From Chloroflexota bacterium (lineage in GTDB: Bacteria > Chloroflexota > Anaerolineae > Anaerolineales > Villigracilaceae): 11,410 bases of DNA. The stretch covers positions 1-11,410 of the forward strand of contig JAJYOO010000041.1 of assembly GCA_021796155.1 (NCBI GenBank), given 5' to 3'. This document shows, piece by piece, positions 1 to 4,817 of this stretch; positions within the stretch are counted from its first letter, which is position 1, and the number at the start of each line of letters is the position of its first letter. The notes under the pieces were generated by a model. That model was not told the DNA's origin. It saw nothing but the letters and a program-made list of their open reading frames with translations, and made no database searches. The translations under genes were made by a program, and so were the position numbers.

Positions 1-1166
1 AGACCGTCCGCATCATCGGCGTTGGCATCGAGCCATCGGAGGGAATCCGCAAAGGCGTGATCGTGGATTTGGCTGCGGCGACACAAGCCATTACACATTC
101 GGTCGAACGCGCCGAGCAGACATCCGGACTCGAAATCACATCCGCACTAGTGAGTTTGGCGGGCGCGCATGTTTCATCGGTGAATAGCCGCGGCGCGGTC
201 GCCATTCCCGGCGGCGTGATTGATGGCTCGGATCTGATGCGCGCGTTGGATCAAGCGCGTGCTGTTGCCATTCCGCATGACCGGGAAATTATTCATGTGA
301 TTCAACGCGGATTCACAGTTGATGGACAGGAAGGCATTCGCCAGCCGATTGGAATGCATGGCTATCGTCTAGAAGTCGAAGCACATATCATCACCGCCGC
401 GGCTGCGACAGCAGACAACTTGCGTCAATGCGTGAGCGCGGCAGGTGTTGAGATTCAAAACTTTGTATTGAATCCACTTGCATCTGCAGAAGTTGTTTTG
501 ACAGAACAGGAACGACAAATGGGCGTGGCCGTCTGCGACATCGGCGGCGGGACAACGGATTTGGCAATTTATGTGGATGGAAATGTTTGGCACACGATGG
601 TATTGGCCGTCGGCGGGAACCATATCACACAAGATATTGCACACGGATTGCGATTGCCTGTCACGCAGGCCGAAGAAGTGAAGAAACAACAAGGACATGC
701 CGTGCGTGCAGAAATCGGCGCGGAAGAATATTTCAGCATCCGCCCATTCGGAGAAGATTACCCAGTGCGGATCAACCGTCAGGATTTGGCGCACATTATC
801 GAAGCGCGCACAGCCGAAATGTTTTCATTGATTATGCAGGAAATCAAACGCTCTGGTTATGATGGTCTGCTTCCCGCGGGCATGGTTTTGACCGGCGGCA
901 CAAGCGCATTACCTGGAATCAAACGCGTTGCAAATGAAGTGTTGAACATGCCGGTCCGCACCGCGCAGCCGGAGAATCTTGTTGGTCTCGTGGATCGTTT
1001 GAATTCACCCGCGTATGCGACCAGCGTTGGACTTTTACATTGGGCATTGGCAATGCAGGAACATGATTTATCACCAAGCAGGTCACGAAAGGTTCGCCGT
1101 TCGAAAGGAGAGAAGAATATGAATTTGGAAAACATCAAAGATTGGATCAAGAGGTTATTGCCGTAG
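1..1166 (+). CDS. ftsA: Cell division protein FtsA, 5'-truncated by the window edge
   Basis: Actin-like ATPase that tethers FtsZ filaments to the inner face of the membrane and recruits later divisome proteins. The reading frame is open from base 3, giving 387 visible residues. The first ones read TVRIIGVG, then PSEGIRKGVIVD, which is typical FtsA sequence just after the N-terminal strand-loop of domain 1A. Only about 20-30 N-terminal residues should therefore be missing, and the GTG at 57 is internal. Domain 1C follows (SGLEITSALVSLAGAHV, about 125-180). The phosphate-binding loop DIGGGTTDLAIY lies at 537-572 and the adenosine-motif VLTGG at 885-899. The C-terminus is a basic linker followed by an amphipathic helix (LENIKDWIKRLLP, 1122-1163), the expected membrane-targeting segment. 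ftsZ lies downstream but with an unusually long gap. Identification is secure. Confidence 0.96.
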   Translation, partial: TVRIIGVGIEPSEGIRKGVIVDLAAATQAITHSVERAEQTSGLEITSALVSLAGAHVSSVNSRGAVAIPGGVIDGSDLMRALDQARAVAIPHDREIIHVIQRGFTVDGQEGIRQPIGMHGYRLEVEAHIITAAAATADNLRQCVSAAGVEIQNFVLNPLASAEVVLTEQERQMGVAVCDIGGGTTDLAIYVDGNVWHTMVLAVGGNHITQDIAHGLRLPVTQAEEVKKQQGHAVRAEIGAEEYFSIRPFGEDYPVRINRQDLAHIIEARTAEMFSLIMQEIKRSGYDGLLPAGMVLTGGTSALPGIKRVANEVLNMPVRTAQPENLVGLVDRLNSPAYATSVGLLHWALAMQEHDLSPSRSRKVRRSKGEKNMNLENIKDWIKRLLP

Positions 1167-1170
1167 ATGA

Positions 1171-1245
1171 TCGTTCCGAGCGGAACGAAGCGCAGTCGAG
1201 GGACATCCTTTGTGAACGCTTCGACTGTGCGACGCCTTCGGCATC
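1171..1245. repeat. Compound palindromic intergenic repeat between ftsA and ftsZ
   Basis: Three nested hairpins are visible. CGTTCC-GAGC-GGAACG at 1172-1187 gains one more T-A pair at 1171/1188. GCGCAGTCGA (1190-1199) pairs with TCGACTGTGC (1221-1230), with one G-T wobble. GACGCC-TTC-GGCATC (1231-1245) has one wobble. The words GAGCG, GAAGCGCAG and AGTCGA recur, in similar order, in the repeat at 11165-11200. This suggests one dispersed repeat family present here as an inverted pair. It has no T-tract and is not a convincing intrinsic terminator, although it could act as an mRNA stem-loop after ftsA. Family membership is inferred from two copies in this window plus recall of similar repeats in Anaerolineae genomes. 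Confidence 0.6.
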
Positions 1246-1310
1246 ACTCCGCTCAGCGCGATAGATCGTCATGATCTTGGAATCAATTGAAGAGGTTATA
1301 CGAATCATCC

Positions 1311-1319
1311 TGTGGATAA
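1311..1319 (-). promoter_or_regulatory. Perfect DnaA-box 9-mer upstream of ftsZ
   Basis: The plus strand reads TGTGGATAA, which is TTATCCACA on the minus strand. This is an exact match to the classical high-affinity bacterial DnaA box. It lies about 110 bp upstream of the ftsZ start in the non-coding ftsA-ftsZ gap. It is a single site, so it is not evidence for an origin. Its position allows a regulatory link between replication initiation and ftsZ expression, but function is inferred and a chance match is possible. Confidence 0.45.
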
Positions 1320-1359
1320 CTCGTGGCTCGCAAACCTCCTCAAATAAAGGACATGGTGT

Positions 1360-1365
1360 TAAAAT
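1360..1365 (+). promoter_or_regulatory. Weak -10-like hexamer upstream of ftsZ
   Basis: TAAAAT matches five of six bases of the sigma70 -10 box and sits about 60 bp before the ftsZ start. The 17-bp-upstream hexamer (TCCTCA) is a poor -35. The wide ftsA-ftsZ gap makes a dedicated ftsZ promoter plausible, but this particular site is only a candidate. Confidence 0.25.
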
Positions 1366-1417
1366 TTCGCCCATGTTCTCCAGGAAATAACACAGGCCGT
1401 AATTGTATTTGACTCAT

Positions 1418-1422
1418 GGAGG
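1418..1422 (+). promoter_or_regulatory. Shine-Dalgarno that decides the ftsZ start
   Basis: GGAGG is followed by the five-base spacer AACAA and an ATG at 1428. The in-frame ATG at 1416 overlaps this site and has no ribosome-binding sequence before it. The downstream ATG is therefore preferred, removing four residues (MEEQ) from the longest reading frame. Confidence 0.8.
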
Positions 1423-1427
1423 AACAA

Positions 1428-2609
1428 ATGGACCCGACCAAAAAGCATCAACCCGTTGAAACCTTCGCCCGCATCAAAGTGATCGGTGTGGGTGGCGGTG
1501 GACAGAATGCCGTCAATCGCATGATTGAAGAAGGCATTGAGGGCGTCGAATTTATCGCTACAAACACTGACGCGCAAGCCCTCACCCTCTCACGCGCACC
1601 CATCCGCGTTCGACTCGGCGACAAGCTCACACGCGGACTTGGCGCGGGCGGCGATCCCGAAATCGGACGCAAGGCCGCGGAAGAATCGTCCGATGAACTT
1701 TATAACGTGCTCAAAGGCGCGGACATGGTCTTCGTCACCGCGGGCATGGGCGGCGGCACTGGAACCGGCGCAGCTCCCATCGTTTCGCAAGTCGCGAAAG
1801 AATGCGGCGCGTTGACCATCGGCGTTGTGACTCGTCCGTTCACCTTCGAAGGCGGACGTCGCGCGCAGGCCGCCGAATCGGGCATCTCGAAGATGAAGGA
1901 ACACGCACACACTCTCATCTCCATTCCGAATGATCGCCTGCTTCAGATCGCCGACAAAAAGTCCAGCCTGCAGGATGCTTTCCGCATGGCAGACGATGTA
2001 TTGCGACAAGGCATTCAAGGTATTTCAGAACTCATCACCGTGCCCGGTTTGATCAACCTCGACTTTGCGGATGTCAAAGCAATCATGTCCGAAGGCGGCG
2101 CGGCATTGATGGCAGTTGGACGCGGCTCTGGTGATGATCGCGCCAAGACCGCCGCCGAGCAAGCCATTTCGAGTCAATTGCTCGACATCACAATTGATGG
2201 CGCGCGCGGTGTGTTGTTCAATGTGACCGGCGGCTCGAACCTGACTCTGTTTGAAGTCAATCAGGCTGCGGCCATCATCCGCGAGACGGCGCACCCGGAT
2301 GTCAACATGATCTTCGGCGCGGTCATTGATCCGGATATGGGCGACGAAATCCGCGTGACGGTCATTGCGACCGGCTTTGAACGAAGCGGTGTGCCGCGAC
2401 GCGCACTTGAACGCCTCACCACGCGGACCGAGCGGCCGGCTCCCCATTCTGTTGGCTCATCCACGCCGATGCCGTTCATACGCCCGACTGAATCAGTCAG
2501 CGTCAACGCCGACTTGAAATCGAATACTGAATCCAGACCGACCACACCTCCGCCAACCATCAACACTGACGATTTGGACATCCCGACCTTCTTGAGAAAT
2601 CGAAGATAA
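1428..2609 (+). CDS. ftsZ: Cell division GTPase FtsZ
   Basis: Tubulin-like GTPase that polymerises into the Z ring at mid-cell and sets the division site. The 393 residues cover the full family length. Visible elements are the GTP-binding N-terminal motif [16 protein letters not shown] (17-32), the tubulin signature [10 protein letters not shown] (108-117), NTD and [10 protein letters not shown] sugar/phosphate loops, and the T7 synergy loop around [11 protein letters not shown] (210-220), which completes the GTPase site of the next subunit. The C-terminal GTPase-activating domain runs to about residue 320. A proline/threonine-rich unstructured linker (about 335-380) follows, then the conserved C-terminal peptide [13 protein letters not shown], which binds FtsA. 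The first residue is set by a GGAGG site at 1418-1422; an ATG at 1416 would add four residues. It lies after ftsA, the usual order, but with a 261-nt gap. Identification is certain. Confidence 0.98.
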   Translation: MDPTKKHQPVETFARIKVIGVGGGGQNAVNRMIEEGIEGVEFIATNTDAQALTLSRAPIRVRLGDKLTRGLGAGGDPEIGRKAAEESSDELYNVLKGADMVFVTAGMGGGTGTGAAPIVSQVAKECGALTIGVVTRPFTFEGGRRAQAAESGISKMKEHAHTLISIPNDRLLQIADKKSSLQDAFRMADDVLRQGIQGISELITVPGLINLDFADVKAIMSEGGAALMAVGRGSGDDRAKTAAEQAISSQLLDITIDGARGVLFNVTGGSNLTLFEVNQAAAIIRETAHPDVNMIFGAVIDPDMGDEIRVTVIATGFERSGVPRRALERLTTRTERPAPHSVGSSTPMPFIRPTESVSVNADLKSNTESRPTTPPPTINTDDLDIPTFLRNRR

Positions 2610-2642
2610 TACGGCCTTGGTCGGGCCTAAAACAATTCAATC

Positions 2643-2689
2643 GTAGGGACACAGCTCGCGCAGCACGCAAAGCGCCGCTGTGTCCCTAC
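2643..2689. terminator. 13-bp perfect hairpin downstream of ftsZ
   Basis: GTAGGGACACAGC (2643-2655) and GCTGTGTCCCTAC (2677-2689) are exact reverse complements around a 21-nt loop. The stem is strong, but no T-run follows, so a classical Rho-independent terminator is not fully met. It could be a terminator, an mRNA-stabilising stem or a copy of a dispersed palindromic repeat. Its right arm occupies the -35 position of the next promoter candidate. Confidence 0.55.
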
Positions 2690-2699
2690 CCATTTATGC

Positions 2700-2705
2700 T
2701 ACAAT
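2700..2705 (+). promoter_or_regulatory. Extended -10 box for the small membrane-protein unit
   Basis: TACAAT matches five of six bases of TATAAT and is preceded by TGC, an extended -10 element. The -35 position lies within the hairpin arm and fits poorly. Transcription would start about 7 nt later, at or next to the ATG at 2713. No Shine-Dalgarno is present before that ATG, so a leaderless mRNA is predicted. Confidence 0.45.
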
Positions 2706-2712
2706 ACAATCA

Positions 2713-3150
2713 ATGAAATCATCCCTCCTGCCCCTCCGTACCGAGGATCACCCATCTTATCAACTGCATCGCAAACAACTGTGGACACAGATTCTTCTGC
2801 CGCTTCTGATTGCAGTCCTGATTTTTATCGCGGTCATCGTGCTGACCAGCGTTGCAACCTTTCGCGGTAACGGCGACGTGAGCCGCTGGGCGGCCATCTC
2901 AGAAATTTGGCTGGTTCTACCTGTCATTGTAGTGGGATTGATTCTGCTTCTGGTTCTGGTCGGACTCATTTATCTGGTTTCTTACGTCACGCCGATCATT
3001 CCACCCTACACATATCAAGCGCAACGATTTGTGTACCGCGTGCAAAGCATCGTAAACCGTTTTGCGGAGTTCGCTCGCAGGCCTGTGCTTATTCTTCAGG
3101 AACTTTCAACATTGATCAGAAATTATCTGGCGCAGCTCAGGAAAGGATAA
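2713..3150 (+). CDS. Small membrane protein with two transmembrane segments, function unknown
   Basis: I do not recognise the family. The product is 145 residues starting MKSSLLPLRTEDHPSYQLHRK. An N-terminal charged stretch (1-26) precedes two strongly hydrophobic segments, about 27-50 (ILLPLLIAVLIFIAVIVL) and about 68-96 (WLVLPVIVVGLILLLVLVGL). A cytoplasmic-type tail rich in Arg/Gln follows (about 105-145), with amphipathic character and no cysteine or catalytic motif. An upstream GTG at 2680 would extend the frame, but it lies inside the hairpin arm at 2677-2689 and has no ribosome-binding site, so ATG 2713 is chosen. The next gene starts 8 nt after the stop, so the two are probably one transcript. 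It may act at the envelope, but its position next to ftsZ alone does not prove a division role. Confidence 0.75.
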   Translation: MKSSLLPLRTEDHPSYQLHRKQLWTQILLPLLIAVLIFIAVIVLTSVATFRGNGDVSRWAAISEIWLVLPVIVVGLILLLVLVGLIYLVSYVTPIIPPYTYQAQRFVYRVQSIVNRFAEFARRPVLILQELSTLIRNYLAQLRKG

Positions 3151-3158
3151 TTGCCATT

Positions 3159-3365
3159 ATGGAAAACAAAGGCAGGACGTTGCTTATCGGAGCGTTGATC
3201 GGTGCGATAACCGGTTTGGTTGCAGCTTCATTGATCAACCGCCGCGCAGAAAAAAATGAAAGCGAAACTGCAATCACCGCCGGGGACGGGATCAAACTCG
3301 GTGTGATGATCTTCGGTTTGTTGAGAGCCATCGCATCGCTAGGCGAAGATGAAAAGAAAAAATAA
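3159..3365 (+). CDS. Small YtxH-like membrane protein
   Basis: The product is 68 residues. It opens with a short polar N-terminus and a glycine/alanine-rich hydrophobic segment (LLIGALIGAITGLVAASLI, about 8-26) followed by NRRAEKNE, the layout of YtxH/gas-vesicle-accessory-like small membrane proteins. A second weaker hydrophobic stretch (GIKLGVMIFGLLRAIASL, about 44-61) and a charged tail EDEKKK end it. A longer in-frame extension upstream would run through the preceding gene in another frame and is rejected. The ATG at 3159 has an AGGAAAGG site at 3139-3146 that overlaps the end of the upstream gene, suggesting translational coupling. The stop codon lies inside the terminator arm. The family label is by general appearance only, and function is unknown. 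Confidence 0.7.
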   Translation: MENKGRTLLIGALIGAITGLVAASLINRRAEKNESETAITAGDGIKLGVMIFGLLRAIASLGEDEKKK

Positions 3366-3391
3366 TGGCGGCTGAGCCGCCATTATTTTTT
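3357..3391. terminator. Bidirectional intrinsic terminator between convergent genes
   Basis: A 16-nt arm at 3357-3372 (AAAAAATAATGGCGGC) is the exact reverse complement of 3376-3391, with a 3-nt TGA loop. The GC-rich stem is flanked by an A-run on one side and a T-run on the other, so it reads as a Rho-independent terminator in both directions. It closes the + strand unit and the - strand oxidoreductase. The TAA stops of both genes (3363-3365 on +, 3383-3385 on -) are within the arms. Confidence 0.93.
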
Positions 3392-4567
3392 ATCGGTTAT
3401 TCGTCCTCTCAGATTCTCTGCGTTGAATGGCCCAGGCCCCTGCATCAACGCCGCGGCATCATTGGTTTTTTCCCACACATTCCACAACAACACGCCGCGC
3501 ACACGGCCATTATCCAAATAATAAATAACGCCCTTTTGGAACGGCTCTTGCCAATCGGCAAACGTTTCCATTTTGCTGCTCAACTCCCCTACTGCTTCAT
3601 ATCCAAGCTCGAACATATCTGAATAAAAAAGCGGCGTGTGAGTGTAGGCTTCGTCCGCGCCGGCCATATTGCGTCCGGCTTGCTTCCCCATCATCAGCGC
3701 GTTATCTTCGTGCTCCACGCGGACGGCTTTTCCAAGTGCATAATGCGGGAACATCGCAACATCACCTGCCGCGAAAATATTGGGGACCGACGTTCGCAGA
3801 TGATCATCCACGACGACGCCGTTCGCGACGTTCAGACCTGCGGAATTCGCAAGCTCCACGTTCGGACGGAGTCCCAGCCCGGCCACCACGCCATCCACTT
3901 CAAACGTGCGCCCGCGTCGGGTCCGGACAATGAAGCGGTCGCCCGATTTCTCGAGACTGTCTGCCGCGTCTGCGGGTACGACATCCACACCTTTCTTGCG
4001 ATAAAAATTTGTTATGAATTGTGAGAGATCAGGCGGGTAGATGTTCTCGCCGATGGAATTTTCCAGAAAGGCCATGCTCACCTGTTTGCCCTGCATCGAA
4101 AGCGCAGCGGCAATTTCAGTTCCGATGAATCCACCGCCGATAACGAGGAAGCTTTTTCCCTTCTCTGCCAACGTACGCAGGCGCTGATAATCCTGCAGCG
4201 TACGGAAATAAATGATTTCTTCAGCGCCGAACGATAAACGGATCGGCGATCCACCGGTGGCAAGCAAAAGTTTATCATAGGTGTATTCGTCGCCGTGATC
4301 GTCGTGCAGGCGTCTGGACGCAGGATCGAGTTTGGTCACGTGACGGCCAAGATGAAAGTGAACATTGAGTTGATCGGTGCCGCGCCAAACTTTCTCAAAC
4401 GGACGGCCCTTCCACATCCCCTTGCTGAGGGGCGGGCGGGCATACGGCATGTCAGTCTCGTCGCCGATCATGCCTATTGAAACATTCGGGTCGAGTTCGC
4501 GGATGCCGCGCACCGCCGCGTCGGCGGTCATGCCGCTGCCGATGATCAGATACTTATAGTGTTGCAT
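3383..4567 (-). CDS. FAD-dependent pyridine nucleotide-disulphide-type oxidoreductase (AIF / ferredoxin-reductase-like)
   Basis: A 394-residue flavoprotein expected to pass electrons between NAD(P)H and a small redox carrier or quinone in the cytoplasm; the true partner is unknown. An N-terminal FAD Rossmann motif GSGMTADAA (10-18) is followed by ARPPLSKG (43-50), the conserved FAD-contact segment of this family. A second dinucleotide fold GGGFIGTEIAAAL (144-156) should bind NAD(P)H. NIFAAGDVA (263-271) is the second FAD motif, and RVEHEDNA (283-290) matches AIF-like enzymes. The C-terminal domain (FYSDMFELGYEAVGEL, about 314-329, then GVIYYLDNGRVRGVLLWN) resembles the AIF C-terminal dimerisation domain more than the rubredoxin-reductase tail. 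No redox-active CxxC is present. The start has GGAGG (complement of 4573-4577) five bases upstream. It stands alone, convergent with the small membrane genes and divergent from the kinase. Confidence 0.9.
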   Translation of the reverse strand: MQHYKYLIIGSGMTADAAVRGIRELDPNVSIGMIGDETDMPYARPPLSKGMWKGRPFEKVWRGTDQLNVHFHLGRHVTKLDPASRRLHDDHGDEYTYDKLLLATGGSPIRLSFGAEEIIYFRTLQDYQRLRTLAEKGKSFLVIGGGFIGTEIAAALSMQGKQVSMAFLENSIGENIYPPDLSQFITNFYRKKGVDVVPADAADSLEKSGDRFIVRTRRGRTFEVDGVVAGLGLRPNVELANSAGLNVANGVVVDDHLRTSVPNIFAAGDVAMFPHYALGKAVRVEHEDNALMMGKQAGRNMAGADEAYTHTPLFYSDMFELGYEAVGELSSKMETFADWQEPFQKGVIYYLDNGRVRGVLLWNVWEKTNDAAALMQGPGPFNAENLRGRITDKK

Positions 4568-4593
4568 ATTTTCCTCCGAGTGGTTACGATGTA

Positions 4594-4621
4594 ATTATAA
4601 GACGACGGATAGCCCTGAAAA
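4594..4621 (-). promoter_or_regulatory. Sigma70-type promoter for the oxidoreductase gene
   Basis: Read on the minus strand, a perfect TATAAT (complement of 4594-4599) is preceded at 16 bp by TTTTCA (complement of 4616-4621), which matches four of six bases of TTGACA. The predicted transcript start is near 4587, leaving a leader of about 20 nt that contains the GGAGG ribosome-binding site. Confidence 0.6.
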
Positions 4622-4636
4622 ATTCCGTATGACCGC

Positions 4637-4650
4637 GTGAAAAGTTTCAC
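4637..4650. promoter_or_regulatory. CRP/FNR-family-like operator palindrome
   Basis: GTGAAAAGTTTCAC has perfect 6-bp arms (GTGAAA/TTTCAC) around AG. It can equally be written GTGA-N6-TCAC, the core and spacing recognised by CRP-type regulators. It is centred about 57 bp upstream of the predicted oxidoreductase transcript start, where CRP-family activators commonly bind. Which regulator binds is unknown, and the outer T/A bases of the CRP consensus are absent. Confidence 0.4.
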
Positions 4651-4690
4651 TTCGTAACTGATCTGAAAGGCAATATCTTTAAAGAAAACC

Positions 4691-4719
4691 TTGACATGCC
4701 TCGACAAGGATAATAGTAT
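4691..4719 (+). promoter_or_regulatory. Promoter candidate for the three-gene signalling operon
   Basis: A perfect -35 TTGACA (4691-4696) is followed after 17 bp by TAGTAT (4714-4719), which matches four of six -10 bases. GATAAT nearby (4709-4714) is a better hexamer, but its spacing of 12 bp is too short. The predicted transcript start is near 4726, giving a leader of about 90 nt. The -35 overlaps a TnGACA direct repeat (4691 and 4701), which could be a regulator site. Confidence 0.5.
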
Positions 4720-4771
4720 AACCATCGAAAGCTAGACAACCTTATGAACCAAAGCCTCTTTATTGGTAGTG

Positions 4772-4804
4772 GGCTGGCATGTCGAGGGAAGTAGTCCGCC
4801 AGCC
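4772..4804 (+). promoter_or_regulatory. Leader hairpin abutting the kinase ribosome-binding site
   Basis: GGCTGGC (4772-4778) and GCCAGCC (4798-4804) form a perfect 7-bp stem. The Shine-Dalgarno AAAGGAG starts at the next base (4805-4811), six bases before the kinase ATG. A smaller hairpin ACCAA/TTGGT (4748-4752/4763-4767) lies upstream, and AGCC at 4753-4756 could pair with GGCT at 4772-4775 instead. This arrangement could modulate translation. I do not recognise a named riboswitch class. Confidence 0.4.
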
Positions 4805-4817
4805 AAAGGAGTAGCCA

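Noticed and set aside
369..794. Long minus-strand open frame opposite ftsA
   Set aside because: It is a shadow of the ftsA coding frame, with no start signal and no recognisable protein.
57..1166. GTG at 57 as the start of ftsA
   Set aside because: The same frame is open back to base 3 and encodes conserved FtsA sequence (IIGVG, PSEGIRKG). The gene begins outside the window.
1416..1427. ATG at 1416 as the ftsZ start
   Set aside because: It has no ribosome-binding site, and the GGAGG overlapping it serves the ATG at 1428.
1590..2018. Long minus-strand open frame opposite ftsZ
   Set aside because: It is the antisense shadow of strongly conserved FtsZ sequence, with an arbitrary composition.
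2612..2627. GGCC...GGCC hairpin just after the ftsZ stop as a terminator
   Set aside because: The stem is only four pairs with no T-run; the 13-bp hairpin at 2643-2689 is the better candidate.
2680..2712. GTG at 2680 as start of the membrane protein
   Set aside because: It lies inside the right arm of a perfect hairpin, lacks a ribosome-binding site and would precede the likely promoter -10.
2907..3158. Upstream extension of the small YtxH-like gene
   Set aside because: It overlaps the preceding gene in another frame and encodes a sequence with no membrane or family features; ATG 3159 has a suitable upstream site.
4706..4787. c-di-GMP-I (GEMM) riboswitch in the kinase leader
   Set aside because: GAAA and CAAAGCC words are reminiscent, but the GAAA-capped stem and the GGGACGCAAAGCC core cannot be assembled, so the match is not supported.
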